From contig JAAYRM010000190.1 in assembly GCA_012518745.1 (NCBI GenBank), forward strand, positions 1 through 18,460: a DNA stretch of 18,460 bases. Direction: 5' to 3'. How positions within the stretch are numbered: position 1 is the stretch's first letter; every line of letters starts with the position of its first letter. The DNA is from Tissierellia bacterium (GTDB lineage: Bacteria; Bacillota; Clostridia; Tissierellales; Tepidimicrobiaceae). A program made the position numbers and the translations under genes. This document shows, one piece after another, positions 6,960 to 15,058 of the stretch. The notes beneath the pieces are model-generated. The model was not told the DNA's origin, made no database searches, and saw only the letters and a program-made list of their open reading frames with translations.

Positions 6960-9581
6960 TTGAAGAATTTAACGCCAATGATGAAGCAATATATGTCAAT
7001 AAAACAAAGGCATGAAGATTCTATCTTATTCTTTAGACTAGGGGATTTTTATGAAATGTTTTTCGAAGATGCTATAATTGCATCGAAGGAATTGGAAATA
7101 GCATTAACCCAGAGGGATTGTGGCAACGACGAAAAAGCACCTATGTGTGGAATACCTCATCATGTATCCGAAACATATATAGCAAGATTGGTTAAAAAGG
7201 GGTATAAGGTTGCTATCTGCGATCAGCTGGAAGATCCCTCCCAAGCTAAGGGGATAGTTAAAAGAGATGTGGTGAGAATAGTAACTCCGGGAACCATCAC
7301 GGATACCAATGTCCTAGATGCCAAATCCAACAACTATTTAGCTGCTATATACTTTGATGATACGGTAGTAGGGCTATCCTATGTTGATAGTTCAACAGGT
7401 GAGATATATACTACAGAGCATATAGGGGATAGAGATTCCTCATATAATTTTATATTAGATGAGCTCGGTAAGATTATTCCCACGGAGATAATATGTAATC
7501 GGAGTTTAGCTGAGCAAGGGAAGATAATGAGGATAATTCGGGGAACCATAGACCCCTATATAAATATATATGATGAACATAAAATAAGGGAGTTGGATTG
7601 GAATAATATAGTGACCGAACATTTTAAAGATTCCAATTTAACTGGGATGAAAAATAGAACCTATGCTAGTTTAGCTACTGGAATATTGATTGAGTATCTA
7701 TATGATACGCAGAAGGATTCCCTAGAATATATCAATGAATTAGAGTATTATAACTCAAATGAATATATGATATTGGATATTAATACACGGGCAAATCTTG
7801 AAATCCATGAGACGATTATCGATAGACAGAGAAAAGGGGCTTTAATCTGGATTTTGGATAGAACGTCCACGGCCATGGGCGGAAGATTATTGAAGGGTTG
7901 GCTGGAGCAACCCCTGATAAATATATATGATATTAAACGGCGTCAGGATATAGTTGAAACATTTGTAAATGACATTATCCTCATGAATGAAGTAAAAGAT
8001 TGTTTGAAACAGATATACGATCTAGAAAGACTAATAGGTAAAATATCATACGGAAATTGCAATGCTCGGGATCTATATTCCTTAAAAGTATCGGTTTCTG
8101 TAATTCCCGCCCTCAAGAGTCTATTATCTAAATCAGATGAGGGGATATTAATTAAATTGGCAGATCAATTGGATCCCCTAGATGATATCTTCACCCTGAT
8201 CGATAGATCTATAGTTGAAGACCCCCCTATATCCATTAGGGAGGGGGGCCTAATAAAATCTGATTATGATCAGGATCTAGATGATCTCAAACAGATAAGC
8301 ACTAACGGTAAGGAGTGGTTAGCAGAGCTAGAAGTTAAGGAGAGGGAGAAGACAGGAATCAAAAATTTGAAGGTCGGATTTAATAGACAATCAGGTTATT
8401 ATTTCGAGGTAACAAAAGCCAATCTAGATCTAGTGCCAGGTCATTTTATAAGAAGACAGACCCTAACCAATTCAGAAAGATATTATACGGAACAATTAAA
8501 GGAAATTGAAACTAGAATACTAGGGGCCGAGGATGAAATTGTTAGAATTGAATATGATATATTTCAAGATATAAGGGAGAAAATTAAGGCCGCAACCTAT
8601 AGGATTCAGGAAGTTAGTAAGAGCATAGCCCAAATCGATGTGTTAAATTCCCTTGGCCAGGTCGCCTATGAAAACGATTATGTAAAGCCCAGATTGAATT
8701 CTAGGGGTACTATATCTATCATTGAGGGTAGGCACCCCGTGGTTGAGCAATCTATAGAGAATAATCTATTTGTCCCAAACGACACCTTTATAGGTGAGAA
8801 AAATAACCTACTACAGATAATTACTGGCCCCAATATGGCCGGTAAATCTACCTATATGAGACAGGTTGCGATAATATGTCTACTCGCACAGGTGGGATCC
8901 TTCGTGCCGGCTAAGGAAGCGAATCTATGTATACTGGACAGGATATTCACTAGAATAGGTGCCGCCGATAATCTATTCCAAGGCGAAAGCACCTTTATGG
9001 TGGAGATGAATGAAGTATCGCATATAATCGATCATGCAACCGATCAAAGTCTAATCATTTTGGATGAAGTGGGGAGGGGTACTAGCACTCATGATGGGCT
9101 TAGTATTGCTTGGGCTATTATTGAATACATTGCTAAAAACATAAGGGCCAAGACCATGTTTGCAACCCATTACCACGAATTAACGGAATTGAAACATAAT
9201 ATATATGGTATAGAAAATCTAACGATTTCAGTTGAAGAAAAAAGGGATGAAATTATCTTTTTAAGAAAGATTATTAAAGGAAGCACTAATAATAGTTATG
9301 GAATTGAGGTAGCAAAGCTGGCTGGTATAAATGATCAGATCATAGATAGAGCTAACGAAATTCTATATAGGATTGAGCAAAAACAGTATTTAACAACGGC
9401 AATGGAAGAACCTGTTAAAAAGGAAAAGCAATTAGACCTTTTAGATTATAAAAAGGACTATTTTATCAATAGAATTGTTGATCTAGATATAACAAAATTG
9501 ACTCCAATTGATGCAATTAATGTATTGCATGATCTGACTAAAGAGGCCAAAAGACTTGGGAATAATGAGGGGAAGATGTAA
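6960..9581 (+). CDS. mutS: DNA mismatch repair protein MutS
   Basis: Recognises mismatches and small loops and recruits MutL. The full-length 873-residue protein has the mismatch-wedge motif GDFYEMFFEDA near the N-terminus (Phe30, Glu32). The ABC-type ATPase at the C-terminus has Walker A GPNMAGKST at about 623-631, Walker B and signature region DEVGRGTSTHDG at about 702-713, and FATHYHELT. This is MutS1, not MutS2: it has the wedge domain and no Smr domain. The start is TTG at 6960, with CGGAGG ending 8 bases upstream and directly following the miaB stop. mutL begins 2 bases after the mutS stop. Confidence 0.97.
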   Translation: MKNLTPMMKQYMSIKQRHEDSILFFRLGDFYEMFFEDAIIASKELEIALTQRDCGNDEKAPMCGIPHHVSETYIARLVKKGYKVAICDQLEDPSQAKGIVKRDVVRIVTPGTITDTNVLDAKSNNYLAAIYFDDTVVGLSYVDSSTGEIYTTEHIGDRDSSYNFILDELGKIIPTEIICNRSLAEQGKIMRIIRGTIDPYINIYDEHKIRELDWNNIVTEHFKDSNLTGMKNRTYASLATGILIEYLYDTQKDSLEYINELEYYNSNEYMILDINTRANLEIHETIIDRQRKGALIWILDRTSTAMGGRLLKGWLEQPLINIYDIKRRQDIVETFVNDIILMNEVKDCLKQIYDLERLIGKISYGNCNARDLYSLKVSVSVIPALKSLLSKSDEGILIKLADQLDPLDDIFTLIDRSIVEDPPISIREGGLIKSDYDQDLDDLKQISTNGKEWLAELEVKEREKTGIKNLKVGFNRQSGYYFEVTKANLDLVPGHFIRRQTLTNSERYYTEQLKEIETRILGAEDEIVRIEYDIFQDIREKIKAATYRIQEVSKSIAQIDVLNSLGQVAYENDYVKPRLNSRGTISIIEGRHPVVEQSIENNLFVPNDTFIGEKNNLLQIITGPNMAGKSTYMRQVAIICLLAQVGSFVPAKEANLCILDRIFTRIGAADNLFQGESTFMVEMNEVSHIIDHATDQSLIILDEVGRGTSTHDGLSIAWAIIEYIAKNIRAKTMFATHYHELTELKHNIYGIENLTISVEEKRDEIIFLRKIIKGSTNNSYGIEVAKLAGINDQIIDRANEILYRIEQKQYLTTAMEEPVKKEKQLDLLDYKKDYFINRIVDLDITKLTPIDAINVLHDLTKEAKRLGNNEGKM

Positions 9582-9583
9582 AT

Positions 9584-11359
9584 ATGGGTATGATAAGGGT
9601 ATTAGATGAATCAACCATACAAAAGATTGCCGCCGGGGAGGTAATTGAACGGCCATCATCTGCGGTCAAGGAACTAGTTGAGAACTCCTTAGATGCGGGT
9701 TCCACTAGCATTACAATAGAGATTAGAAACGGTGGCAAATCCTATATACGAGTTACGGATGACGGAAGTGGAATCACCAAAGAAGATTTACAAATTGCCT
9801 TTAAACGTCATTCCACAAGTAAATTGAACAATGCCGATGATCTATATCGGGTAATGTCATTCGGTTTTAGAGGTGAGGCATTAGCTAGTATAGCTGCTAT
9901 ATCTAGGATTGAGGTTCTATCCAAAACCGCGAATGATCAGGTAGGAACGCATGCCTTGTTAAATGCGGGGGATATCATTAAGCTGGGATCTGTGGGCTGC
10001 CCAAAGGGTACCACAATAATAGTAAATAGTATATTCTATAATATGCCCGTCAGGGAAAATTTCTTGATGAGTGATAATGTAGAATCCAATCATATCAGCG
10101 ATGTGATCTATAAATTAGCCCTTGGTAACCCAGGTGTTGCCTTTACATACATCAGGGATAATAGAATTATATTTAAAACATCAAAAAATAATAATTTAAT
10201 TTCCAATATATATAGCCTATTGGGGAAAGATTTTCATGACAATCTTGTTCAATTAGAACATGCAGATGAGAATTTAAATATCCATGGATATATATCTAAT
10301 AATAAAATGTATAGATCCAATAGAGCACATCAATATCTATATGTAAATAATCGTTATATAAAAAATCAAAATATTATCTCATTAATTAATGATAAATATA
10401 GATCAATAATACCCATAAACCGTTTTCCCGTCTTCGTATTATTCATCGATATAGAGCCTAGATTTATAGATGTAAATATTCATCCTACCAAAGAGGAGAT
10501 AAAGTTCATAAACCAATCCCAAGTTGATCAACAATTGGAAAATGTATTAGAACGCACCATAAAGGGATCCCTATCCATAGCCAAATCTACTCTTAGCCGT
10601 GATCATACCACTACAACAACTGATTTACCCCTATTATATGATAAGGACTCCCTAGATCATTCTAAACATATAGCAGCCCCTACAATGATAATGGATACAA
10701 AATCACATTACACAGGGGATGAAACAATAGAACGCCCAGAAAAGACGGAGATAGGGGATTTTCAATTAAATGACATCTTGAAAAAGGCCCACATTATAGG
10801 GACAATTTTTACCACATATATCTTGCTAGAGGATGTAAAATCTGCTACGCTTTTTATTATCGATCAACACGCTGCACATGAGCGGATTATATATGAGAGG
10901 TTCAGGGAACAATTTTTGAAAGAGGATGTATCGATTCAGAGTATATTAGAACCCGAGATTATTGAATTGAACAATAGGGAAACCCAGATGGTAATAGAGA
11001 ATATGGATCTATTTAAGAGGGTTGGGTTTTTAGTAGAGGAATTCGGAACCAACAGCGTTATCATAAGGGGGGTACCCATACTATTTGGAAAACCGCAGTC
11101 TAAGGATCTATTCCTGGATATCTTAGATACCATTGGTTCTGATATACGAAGTGGATATGAGGTGAAACTGGATAAGATAATAAAAATTGCATGCGTCAAC
11201 GCAATTAAAAGCGGGGATAAGATGAATGATATTGAGATTCGGGGCTTAATCGATCAACTATCTACTATTGAAAATCCCTATACCTGTCCACATGGTAGAC
11301 CGGTTATTATTGAAGTGTCGAAGACTGATATAGATAAGGAATTTAGACGAATTGTTTAA
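9584..11359 (+). CDS. mutL: DNA mismatch repair protein MutL (endonuclease type)
   Basis: GHKL ATPase that links MutS to strand removal. The N-terminal motifs are ELVENSLDAGS (catalytic Glu33), TDDGSGI, KRHSTSKL and GFRGEALASI. The C-terminal part carries the metal-dependent nicking site of MutH-less bacteria: DQHAAHERIIYE (the DQHA-X2-E-X4-E motif, from Asp427), ACVNAIKSGD at about 536 and CPHGRP at about 568. QSILEP at 452-457 is a good candidate sliding-clamp motif, by comparison with Bacillus subtilis MutL. At 591 residues it has a linker of ordinary length. It starts at an ATG 2 bases after mutS, with GAGGGG 11 bases upstream. A second ATG at 9590 is worse spaced. Confidence 0.96.
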   Translation: MGMIRVLDESTIQKIAAGEVIERPSSAVKELVENSLDAGSTSITIEIRNGGKSYIRVTDDGSGITKEDLQIAFKRHSTSKLNNADDLYRVMSFGFRGEALASIAAISRIEVLSKTANDQVGTHALLNAGDIIKLGSVGCPKGTTIIVNSIFYNMPVRENFLMSDNVESNHISDVIYKLALGNPGVAFTYIRDNRIIFKTSKNNNLISNIYSLLGKDFHDNLVQLEHADENLNIHGYISNNKMYRSNRAHQYLYVNNRYIKNQNIISLINDKYRSIIPINRFPVFVLFIDIEPRFIDVNIHPTKEEIKFINQSQVDQQLENVLERTIKGSLSIAKSTLSRDHTTTTTDLPLLYDKDSLDHSKHIAAPTMIMDTKSHYTGDETIERPEKTEIGDFQLNDILKKAHIIGTIFTTYILLEDVKSATLFIIDQHAAHERIIYERFREQFLKEDVSIQSILEPEIIELNNRETQMVIENMDLFKRVGFLVEEFGTNSVIIRGVPILFGKPQSKDLFLDILDTIGSDIRSGYEVKLDKIIKIACVNAIKSGDKMNDIEIRGLIDQLSTIENPYTCPHGRPVIIEVSKTDIDKEFRRIV

Positions 11360-11371
11360 AGGATGATAATA

Positions 11372-12349
11372 TTGAAGAACAAAAAAGACTTACTAACATT
11401 GGTTGGTCCCACTGCAACGGGCAAGACCAGCATATCTATCGAGCTTGCAAAGAATATAGGTGGTGAAATCATCTCCGCTGATTCCATGCAGATATATAGG
11501 TATATGGATATAGGTACAGCCAAGGCTACTATAGCCGAAATGAAAGAAGTCCCGCATTATTTGATCGATGTGGTTGATCCGGATGAGGAATTTACTGTTG
11601 CACAGTATAGAGACAAGGCAAATAAATACATTGCCGATATTGATAATAGGGGTTCATTCCCAATGGTAGTAGGTGGTACGGGACTATATTTGAACTCACT
11701 GGTATATGAATTGAGATTTACCAATGTAAAGCCTGATCAAGAGTTCAGAAAAAAATATGATGATATGGCTAATCTTTACGGCAACGAATATCTCTATAGA
11801 CAATTGCAAAATGTTGATCCTATCTCCGCTAAAAGAATAAATCATAATGATAGACAGAGGATCATAAGGGCACTGGAAATCTTTCATAATACAGGGAAGC
11901 CTATGTCATATTTTAATAAAAACTTTAGAAAGAAAACCGATAAGTATAATTTAATCATGATTGCCCTGACAATGGATAGGGCAGATCTGTATTCGCGTAT
12001 AAATACTAGGGTAGATCAGATGATCCAGGATGGATTAATAGATGAAGTACGCGGATTGTTAGACATGGGATATGATAAAGGTCTAGTATCTATGAAGGCC
12101 ATAGGATATAAGGAAATAATTCCATATATCGAAGGACAGATAACATTGGATAGGGCGATCGAGCTCCTTAAAAGAAATACCAGGAGATATGCTAAAAGAC
12201 AAATGACCTGGTTTAGAAGAGATAATAGGATTAAATGGATCCATGTTGATCGGTTCGATTCGACTAGAAGCATTGTTTCATATATTATAGAATATATGAA
12301 TAGATCATTAAATTATTTTAGGGGGGAGGATTATGAGATCAACGATTAA
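11372..12349 (+). CDS. miaA: tRNA dimethylallyltransferase
   Basis: Transfers a dimethylallyl group from DMAPP to N6 of A37 in tRNAs reading UNN codons, making the i6A substrate of MiaB. The protein begins MKNKKDLLTLVGPTATGKTS with the P-loop in place. DSMQIYRYMDIGTAKAT (tRNA and DMAPP binding), VVGGTGLYLNSL and DRQRIIRALEIF follow, as in other MiaA proteins. AAAGGA at 11357-11362 touches the ATG at 11363 but lies 9 bases from the in-frame TTG at 11372. A MiaA N-terminus usually begins just before the P-loop, so I chose the TTG (325 residues). DMAPP comes from the pathway completed by ispH in this window. The last 17 bases overlap hfq. Confidence 0.94.
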   Translation: MKNKKDLLTLVGPTATGKTSISIELAKNIGGEIISADSMQIYRYMDIGTAKATIAEMKEVPHYLIDVVDPDEEFTVAQYRDKANKYIADIDNRGSFPMVVGGTGLYLNSLVYELRFTNVKPDQEFRKKYDDMANLYGNEYLYRQLQNVDPISAKRINHNDRQRIIRALEIFHNTGKPMSYFNKNFRKKTDKYNLIMIALTMDRADLYSRINTRVDQMIQDGLIDEVRGLLDMGYDKGLVSMKAIGYKEIIPYIEGQITLDRAIELLKRNTRRYAKRQMTWFRRDNRIKWIHVDRFDSTRSIVSYIIEYMNRSLNYFRGEDYEIND

Positions 12350-12572
12350 TTTACAGGATACGTTTTTAAATAAAGCTCGCAAACATAATATTGGAATTAC
12401 CGTTTATTTAATCAATGGCTATCAAATAAGGGGATTGGTTAGAGGATTTGATAATTACACCATCATGATGGAAGGTGAAAACAAACAGCAATTGATTTAT
12501 AAACATGCAATATCAACCATCGTACCTAGCAATCCAATAGATCTATTAGGCAAAGATTTCGATGATAAATAA
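12333..12572 (+). CDS. hfq: RNA chaperone Hfq
   Basis: Hexameric Sm-like ring that binds small RNAs and mRNA. The 79-residue protein contains the Sm1 segment NIGITVYLINGYQIRGLVRGF and the Sm2 segment with YKHAIST (the KH pair that binds RNA on the proximal face); Gln8 of INLQD is also at the usual place. The C-terminal tail after the Sm core is short, as in other Firmicutes. The ATG lies inside the end of miaA (17-base overlap), with AGGGGGGAGG just upstream, so translation is probably coupled. Last gene of the operon; the miaA-hfq pair is widely conserved. Confidence 0.95.
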   Translation: MRSTINLQDTFLNKARKHNIGITVYLINGYQIRGLVRGFDNYTIMMEGENKQQLIYKHAISTIVPSNPIDLLGKDFDDK

Positions 12573-12721
12573 ATCTGGATGATTAGATAAACAAGCCTAG
12601 ATAATTATTACCTTAATAATTACTGCTCAGATAACTAATGTCTAGATAACTGACGGAAATATATGACATATAGCATAGTGATAGGTGTTTGGTAGACGAT
12701 AAAAATATTATGTTAACCCTT

Positions 12722-12775
12722 TAATAAACAAGCAGGATCAATGTTTGATGGTATATTGATCCTGCTTGTTTATTA
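12722..12775. terminator. bidirectional terminator between hfq and lexA
   Basis: A perfect 21-bp inverted repeat: arms 12722-12742 and 12755-12775 around a 12-base loop, with core GCAGGATCAAT/ATTGATCCTGC. It is flanked by TTTATT-like tracts on both strands. It sits 5 bases after the lexA stop on one side and about 150 bases after hfq on the other, so it can end both convergent transcripts. Confidence 0.9.
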
Positions 12776-12780
12776 TTAAT

Positions 12781-13401
12781 CTATAACTGCCTATATAGAC
12801 CGATTACCTTTCCTAGAATGACTACATCTTTCGATATTATTGGTGACATGGATTTATTCTCAGGCTGTAGACGTATACGACCCTTTTCCTTGTAAAATAC
12901 CTTCACCGTAGCCTCATCATCTAACAATGCTACCACTATATCACCATTAGTAGCCTGATTCTGTTGTTTTACAATAATATAATCTCCCTCCAGGATTCCG
13001 GCATCTATCATGCTATCCCCCTCGATCCTCAACATAAATAGGGGACCACGCTTAGCCAGATTTACATCGATTGGAAAGGTATCCTCAATATGTTCAATTG
13101 CCAAAATAGGTTGTCCGGCAGTGACCTTGCCTATTATGGGTATATCAACGGTTTTTTTAGGAGCGAACAAAGTATCTGATTCCCTATCTAATACCTCAAT
13201 GGCCCTAGGCTTAGTGGGATCTTTTCGAATATAACCCTTAGTTTCTAGTTTCTCCAGATGCCCATGGACAGTAGATGTAGATTTTAATCCGACCCCTTTA
13301 CAGATTTCTCTAACAGCTGGGGGATAGCCCAATCTTTGAACTTGATTTTTTATAAAATATAAAATTTCTACCTGCTTTTCTGTTAGATCCTCATACATCA
13401 T
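12781..13401 (-). CDS. lexA: SOS repressor LexA
   Basis: Represses DNA-damage genes and cleaves itself when stimulated by RecA filaments. The 206-residue protein has an N-terminal winged helix (LTEKQVEILYFI, GYPPAVREICKGVGLKSTSTVHGHLEKLE), a linker, and a peptidase S24 domain. The cleavage site is Ala95-Gly96 (VTAGQP), the nucleophile Ser130 (EGDSMIDAGI) and the general base Lys167 (EATVKVF). Two consecutive ATGs (at 13401 and 13398) follow GAGGTG; the second has better spacing (6 bases against 3). It is divergent from a LysM gene as lexA is from yneA in Bacillus. Its promoter overlaps a LexA box, so it should be autoregulated. Confidence 0.96.
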   Translation of the reverse strand: MMYEDLTEKQVEILYFIKNQVQRLGYPPAVREICKGVGLKSTSTVHGHLEKLETKGYIRKDPTKPRAIEVLDRESDTLFAPKKTVDIPIIGKVTAGQPILAIEHIEDTFPIDVNLAKRGPLFMLRIEGDSMIDAGILEGDYIIVKQQNQATNGDIVVALLDDEATVKVFYKEKGRIRLQPENKSMSPIISKDVVILGKVIGLYRQL

Positions 13402-13466
13402 TTACACCTCACATTATTTTTTATGATTCCTATATTAAAACAGTATATATATGGTTATTATAGAAA

Positions 13467-13495
13467 AGTATATCATAAATATATATGAAAATCAA
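13467..13495 (-). promoter_or_regulatory. lexA promoter
   Basis: On the minus strand TTGATT (13495-13490) and TATACT (13472-13467) are separated by exactly 17 bases, upstream of the lexA start by about 65 bases. The -35 box overlaps a LexA-box-like site, which supports both calls. Confidence 0.75.
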
Positions 13496-13505
13496 ACAAG
13501 AGTTC
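13493..13505 (-). promoter_or_regulatory. LexA (SOS) box at the lexA promoter
   Basis: The minus strand reads GAACTCTTGTTTG, matching the Gram-positive LexA consensus GAAC-N4-GTTY. It overlaps the lexA -35 box, a standard position for repression. Confidence 0.75.
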
Positions 13506-13542
13506 TATCAATAGATAATATACCTTTTTTTTCATATTATTA

Positions 13543-13605
13543 ATTTGACAACTAAGGTAGCAAATCTTTTATTAAAAACTGTCGCAATTGATTTGACAAC
13601 TAAGG
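13543..13605 (+). repeat. 15-bp direct repeat in the lexA-LysM intergenic region
   Basis: AATTTGACAACTAAGG (13542-13557) and GATTTGACAACTAAGG (13590-13605) share 15 identical bases, followed by partial agreement to CAAA. Their TTGACA cores begin at 13545 and 13593. A third TTGACA, the -35 box of the LysM gene, begins at 13641. All three are exactly 48 bp apart. The first two copies have no good -10 box at 16-18 bases, so they look more like binding sites or duplicated promoter pieces than active promoters. Confidence 0.8.
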
Positions 13606-13640
13606 AATCAAAAGATAGCAACAATATAATTATAAAAAGG

Positions 13641-13670
13641 TTGACAAAGAACTAATGTTTGCTATATAAT
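13641..13670 (+). promoter_or_regulatory. strong SOS-controlled promoter of the LysM gene
   Basis: Both boxes are perfect sigma-A consensus: TTGACA at 13641-13646 and TATAAT at 13665-13670, with an 18-base spacer. The spacer holds a LexA box, so a strong promoter appears to be held off by the repressor, as expected for a damage-induced gene. Confidence 0.88.
13649..13661 (+). promoter_or_regulatory. LexA (SOS) box inside the LysM promoter spacer
   Basis: GAACTAATGTTTG fits GAAC-N4-GTTTG and lies between the -35 and -10 boxes. Confidence 0.8.
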
Positions 13671-13681
13671 AGAACTAGATT

Positions 13682-13695
13682 CGAACAAATGTTTA
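13682..13695 (+). promoter_or_regulatory. second LexA-like box downstream of the LysM promoter
   Basis: CGAACAAATGTTTA matches the full left half-site CGAAC and GTT of the right. It begins 12 bases after the -10 box, so it covers the start of the transcript. It is weaker than the other two boxes (A instead of G at the end). Confidence 0.6.
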
Positions 13696-13717
13696 CAATC
13701 TGTCTATGGGGGGTTAT

Positions 13718-14032
13718 ATGATGATAAGATATAGAATTGTCAATAAAAAAAGATTTATTTCATTCATAATGATATCGATTATATTCCTTCTATCCATAAT
13801 ATTTTTATTTTTCCAGAACAATAGGGTATATAGTTCTACATATAAAGAAAACTATATTGTCATAAAAATAATACAGGGAGATACGTTATGGAATATAGCC
13901 ATGGAATATAAGCCTGAAGGATATGATATACGCAAAATGGTCTTTGAAATTATTGAATACAACGATATCGAAAATGTTAATATACATCCAGGTGATTTGA
14001 TTAAAGTGCCCATTAGATATAACCCTGAATAA
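13718..14032 (+). CDS. yneA: LysM-domain membrane protein, YneA-like cell division suppressor
   Basis: About 104 residues: a basic N-terminus (IRYRIVNKKR), one hydrophobic membrane segment at about 12-31, and an extracytoplasmic LysM domain at about 45-97 (YIVIKIIQGDTLWNIA ... VNIHPGDLIKVPI). This is the layout and size of Bacillus subtilis YneA, which delays division during DNA damage and lies divergent from lexA. The context here is the same, and the promoter carries LexA boxes, so an SOS checkpoint role is likely; sequence identity outside LysM is low. GGGGGG at 13708-13713 favours the ATG at 13718 or, better spaced, the one at 13721; an ATG at 13706 lies before this site. The symbol rests on context as much as similarity. 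Confidence 0.78.
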   Translation: MMIRYRIVNKKRFISFIMISIIFLLSIIFLFFQNNRVYSSTYKENYIVIKIIQGDTLWNIAMEYKPEGYDIRKMVFEIIEYNDIENVNIHPGDLIKVPIRYNPE

Positions 14033-14065
14033 GGATTGGGGGATTTCGGTCCCCCGATCCTTATT
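14028..14065. terminator. bidirectional terminator containing two stop codons
   Basis: A 16-bp stem (14028-14043 with 14050-14065; core GGATTGGGGGA/TCCCCCGATCC, one G-U pair) with loop TTTCGG. Flanking AATAA/TTATT supplies U-rich ends on both strands. The TAA of the LysM gene (14030-14032) lies in one arm and the TAA of the convergent recombinase gene (14061-14063) in the other. Confidence 0.88.
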
Positions 14066-15032
14066 TAGATTCATGATCTATATCCGCCAAAGGGTTGCTG
14101 TTAACCGCCTGTCTTAATCTTTCATCATCAATATGTGTATATATTTGAGTAGTTGAAACACTTTCGTGCCCCAAAATCTCCTGCAATGCTAGAATATCCA
14201 CCTCGCCATACTTATACATCAAGGTAGCTGCTGTATGTCTTAATTTATGGGTAGAATATATTGATGTGTCAAAACCCGCTTGTTTGAGGTACTTATCTAC
14301 CATATGCTGTATTGCTCTATTACTCATCCGTTGCCTTCTTATGCTTAGAAATAATGCCTGTTGTTCCTCAGGTACCTCAGGCCTTACCTCTATATAGGCA
14401 TTAATCGCATCTATACAGGATCTATTGAGGTATATGGTCCTTTCCTTGTTTCCTTTGCCGACAACAATCAATGTATCGTCCTTGATTTTGTCTAAATCAA
14501 TGCTAGATAATTCCGATAGCCTCAACCCACAGTTTAAAAATAATATGATTATGGCATAATCTCGTTTTCTAAATACTTCATTCTTATTCCTGAGTATAGT
14601 ATCTAGAAGTTTTCTACATTCCTCTAGGGTTAAATACACTGGCTGTCTACTATCGGTCTTTGGAAATTCCAATTGTTCCGCAGGATTTTTAGATATGGCC
14701 GAAATTTTATTATGCAGGTAATCGAAAAATGACTTTAGGCTAGCGACCTTTCTTGATTTAGCAAAATTACTATTCCCAAGCACCTTGTCCACATACGATA
14801 TAAAACCATGTAGGTCCTGTATGTTGACCTTATCAATCATATCTATACATATATCATCAATCTCAATTGTTTGAATAGGAGTTGCATTGTCCACTAATCC
14901 ATATCTTATTTTCAAATACCTGAAGAAGGTCCGCAGATCAAAAAAATATTCTTTAGTGGTATTTTTAGAAATTCCTCTGATACTTTCCATGTAATTTAAA
15001 TAGTCTTCGAGTATTAACGATGTTTTATGCAA
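14061..15032 (-). CDS. tyrosine recombinase, XerC/XerD-like
   Basis: Site-specific DNA strand exchange through a 3'-phosphotyrosine. The 323-residue protein has an N-terminal SAM-like core-binding domain (about 5-115) and a catalytic domain with Arg171 (CGLRLSEL), Lys193 (VGKGNKERTI), His262 and Arg265 (THKLRHTAA), His289 (LGHES) and Tyr298 (TTQIYTHI), so all six catalytic residues are present. It starts with TTG after GAGGGG. Relatives near lexA occur in other Clostridia, and codon use matches the neighbours, so I read it as a resident chromosomal gene, not a phage integrase. Whether it is the chromosome-dimer recombinase acting at dif or a specialised paralogue cannot be told here. A 40-bp palindrome lies 26 bases upstream of its start. 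Confidence 0.92.
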   Translation of the reverse strand: MHKTSLILEDYLNYMESIRGISKNTTKEYFFDLRTFFRYLKIRYGLVDNATPIQTIEIDDICIDMIDKVNIQDLHGFISYVDKVLGNSNFAKSRKVASLKSFFDYLHNKISAISKNPAEQLEFPKTDSRQPVYLTLEECRKLLDTILRNKNEVFRKRDYAIIILFLNCGLRLSELSSIDLDKIKDDTLIVVGKGNKERTIYLNRSCIDAINAYIEVRPEVPEEQQALFLSIRRQRMSNRAIQHMVDKYLKQAGFDTSIYSTHKLRHTAATLMYKYGEVDILALQEILGHESVSTTQIYTHIDDERLRQAVNSNPLADIDHESK

Positions 15033-15058
15033 TTAAACCCCTCTCTTCCTTGTTTTTG

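Noticed and set aside
12602..12622. TAATTATTA / TAATAATTA hairpin between hfq and lexA
   Set aside because: Only A-T pairs, with no function suggested; the GC-containing hairpin at 12722 is the real terminator.
13545..13573. TTGACA at 13545 as a third promoter for the LysM gene
   Set aside because: No acceptable -10 hexamer at 16-18 bases; the same holds for the copy at 13593.
14061..15032. Tyrosine recombinase as the integrase of a mobile element
   Set aside because: No flanking tRNA, att repeats or phage genes; codon use matches neighbours, and it shares a compact terminator with the LysM gene next to lexA.
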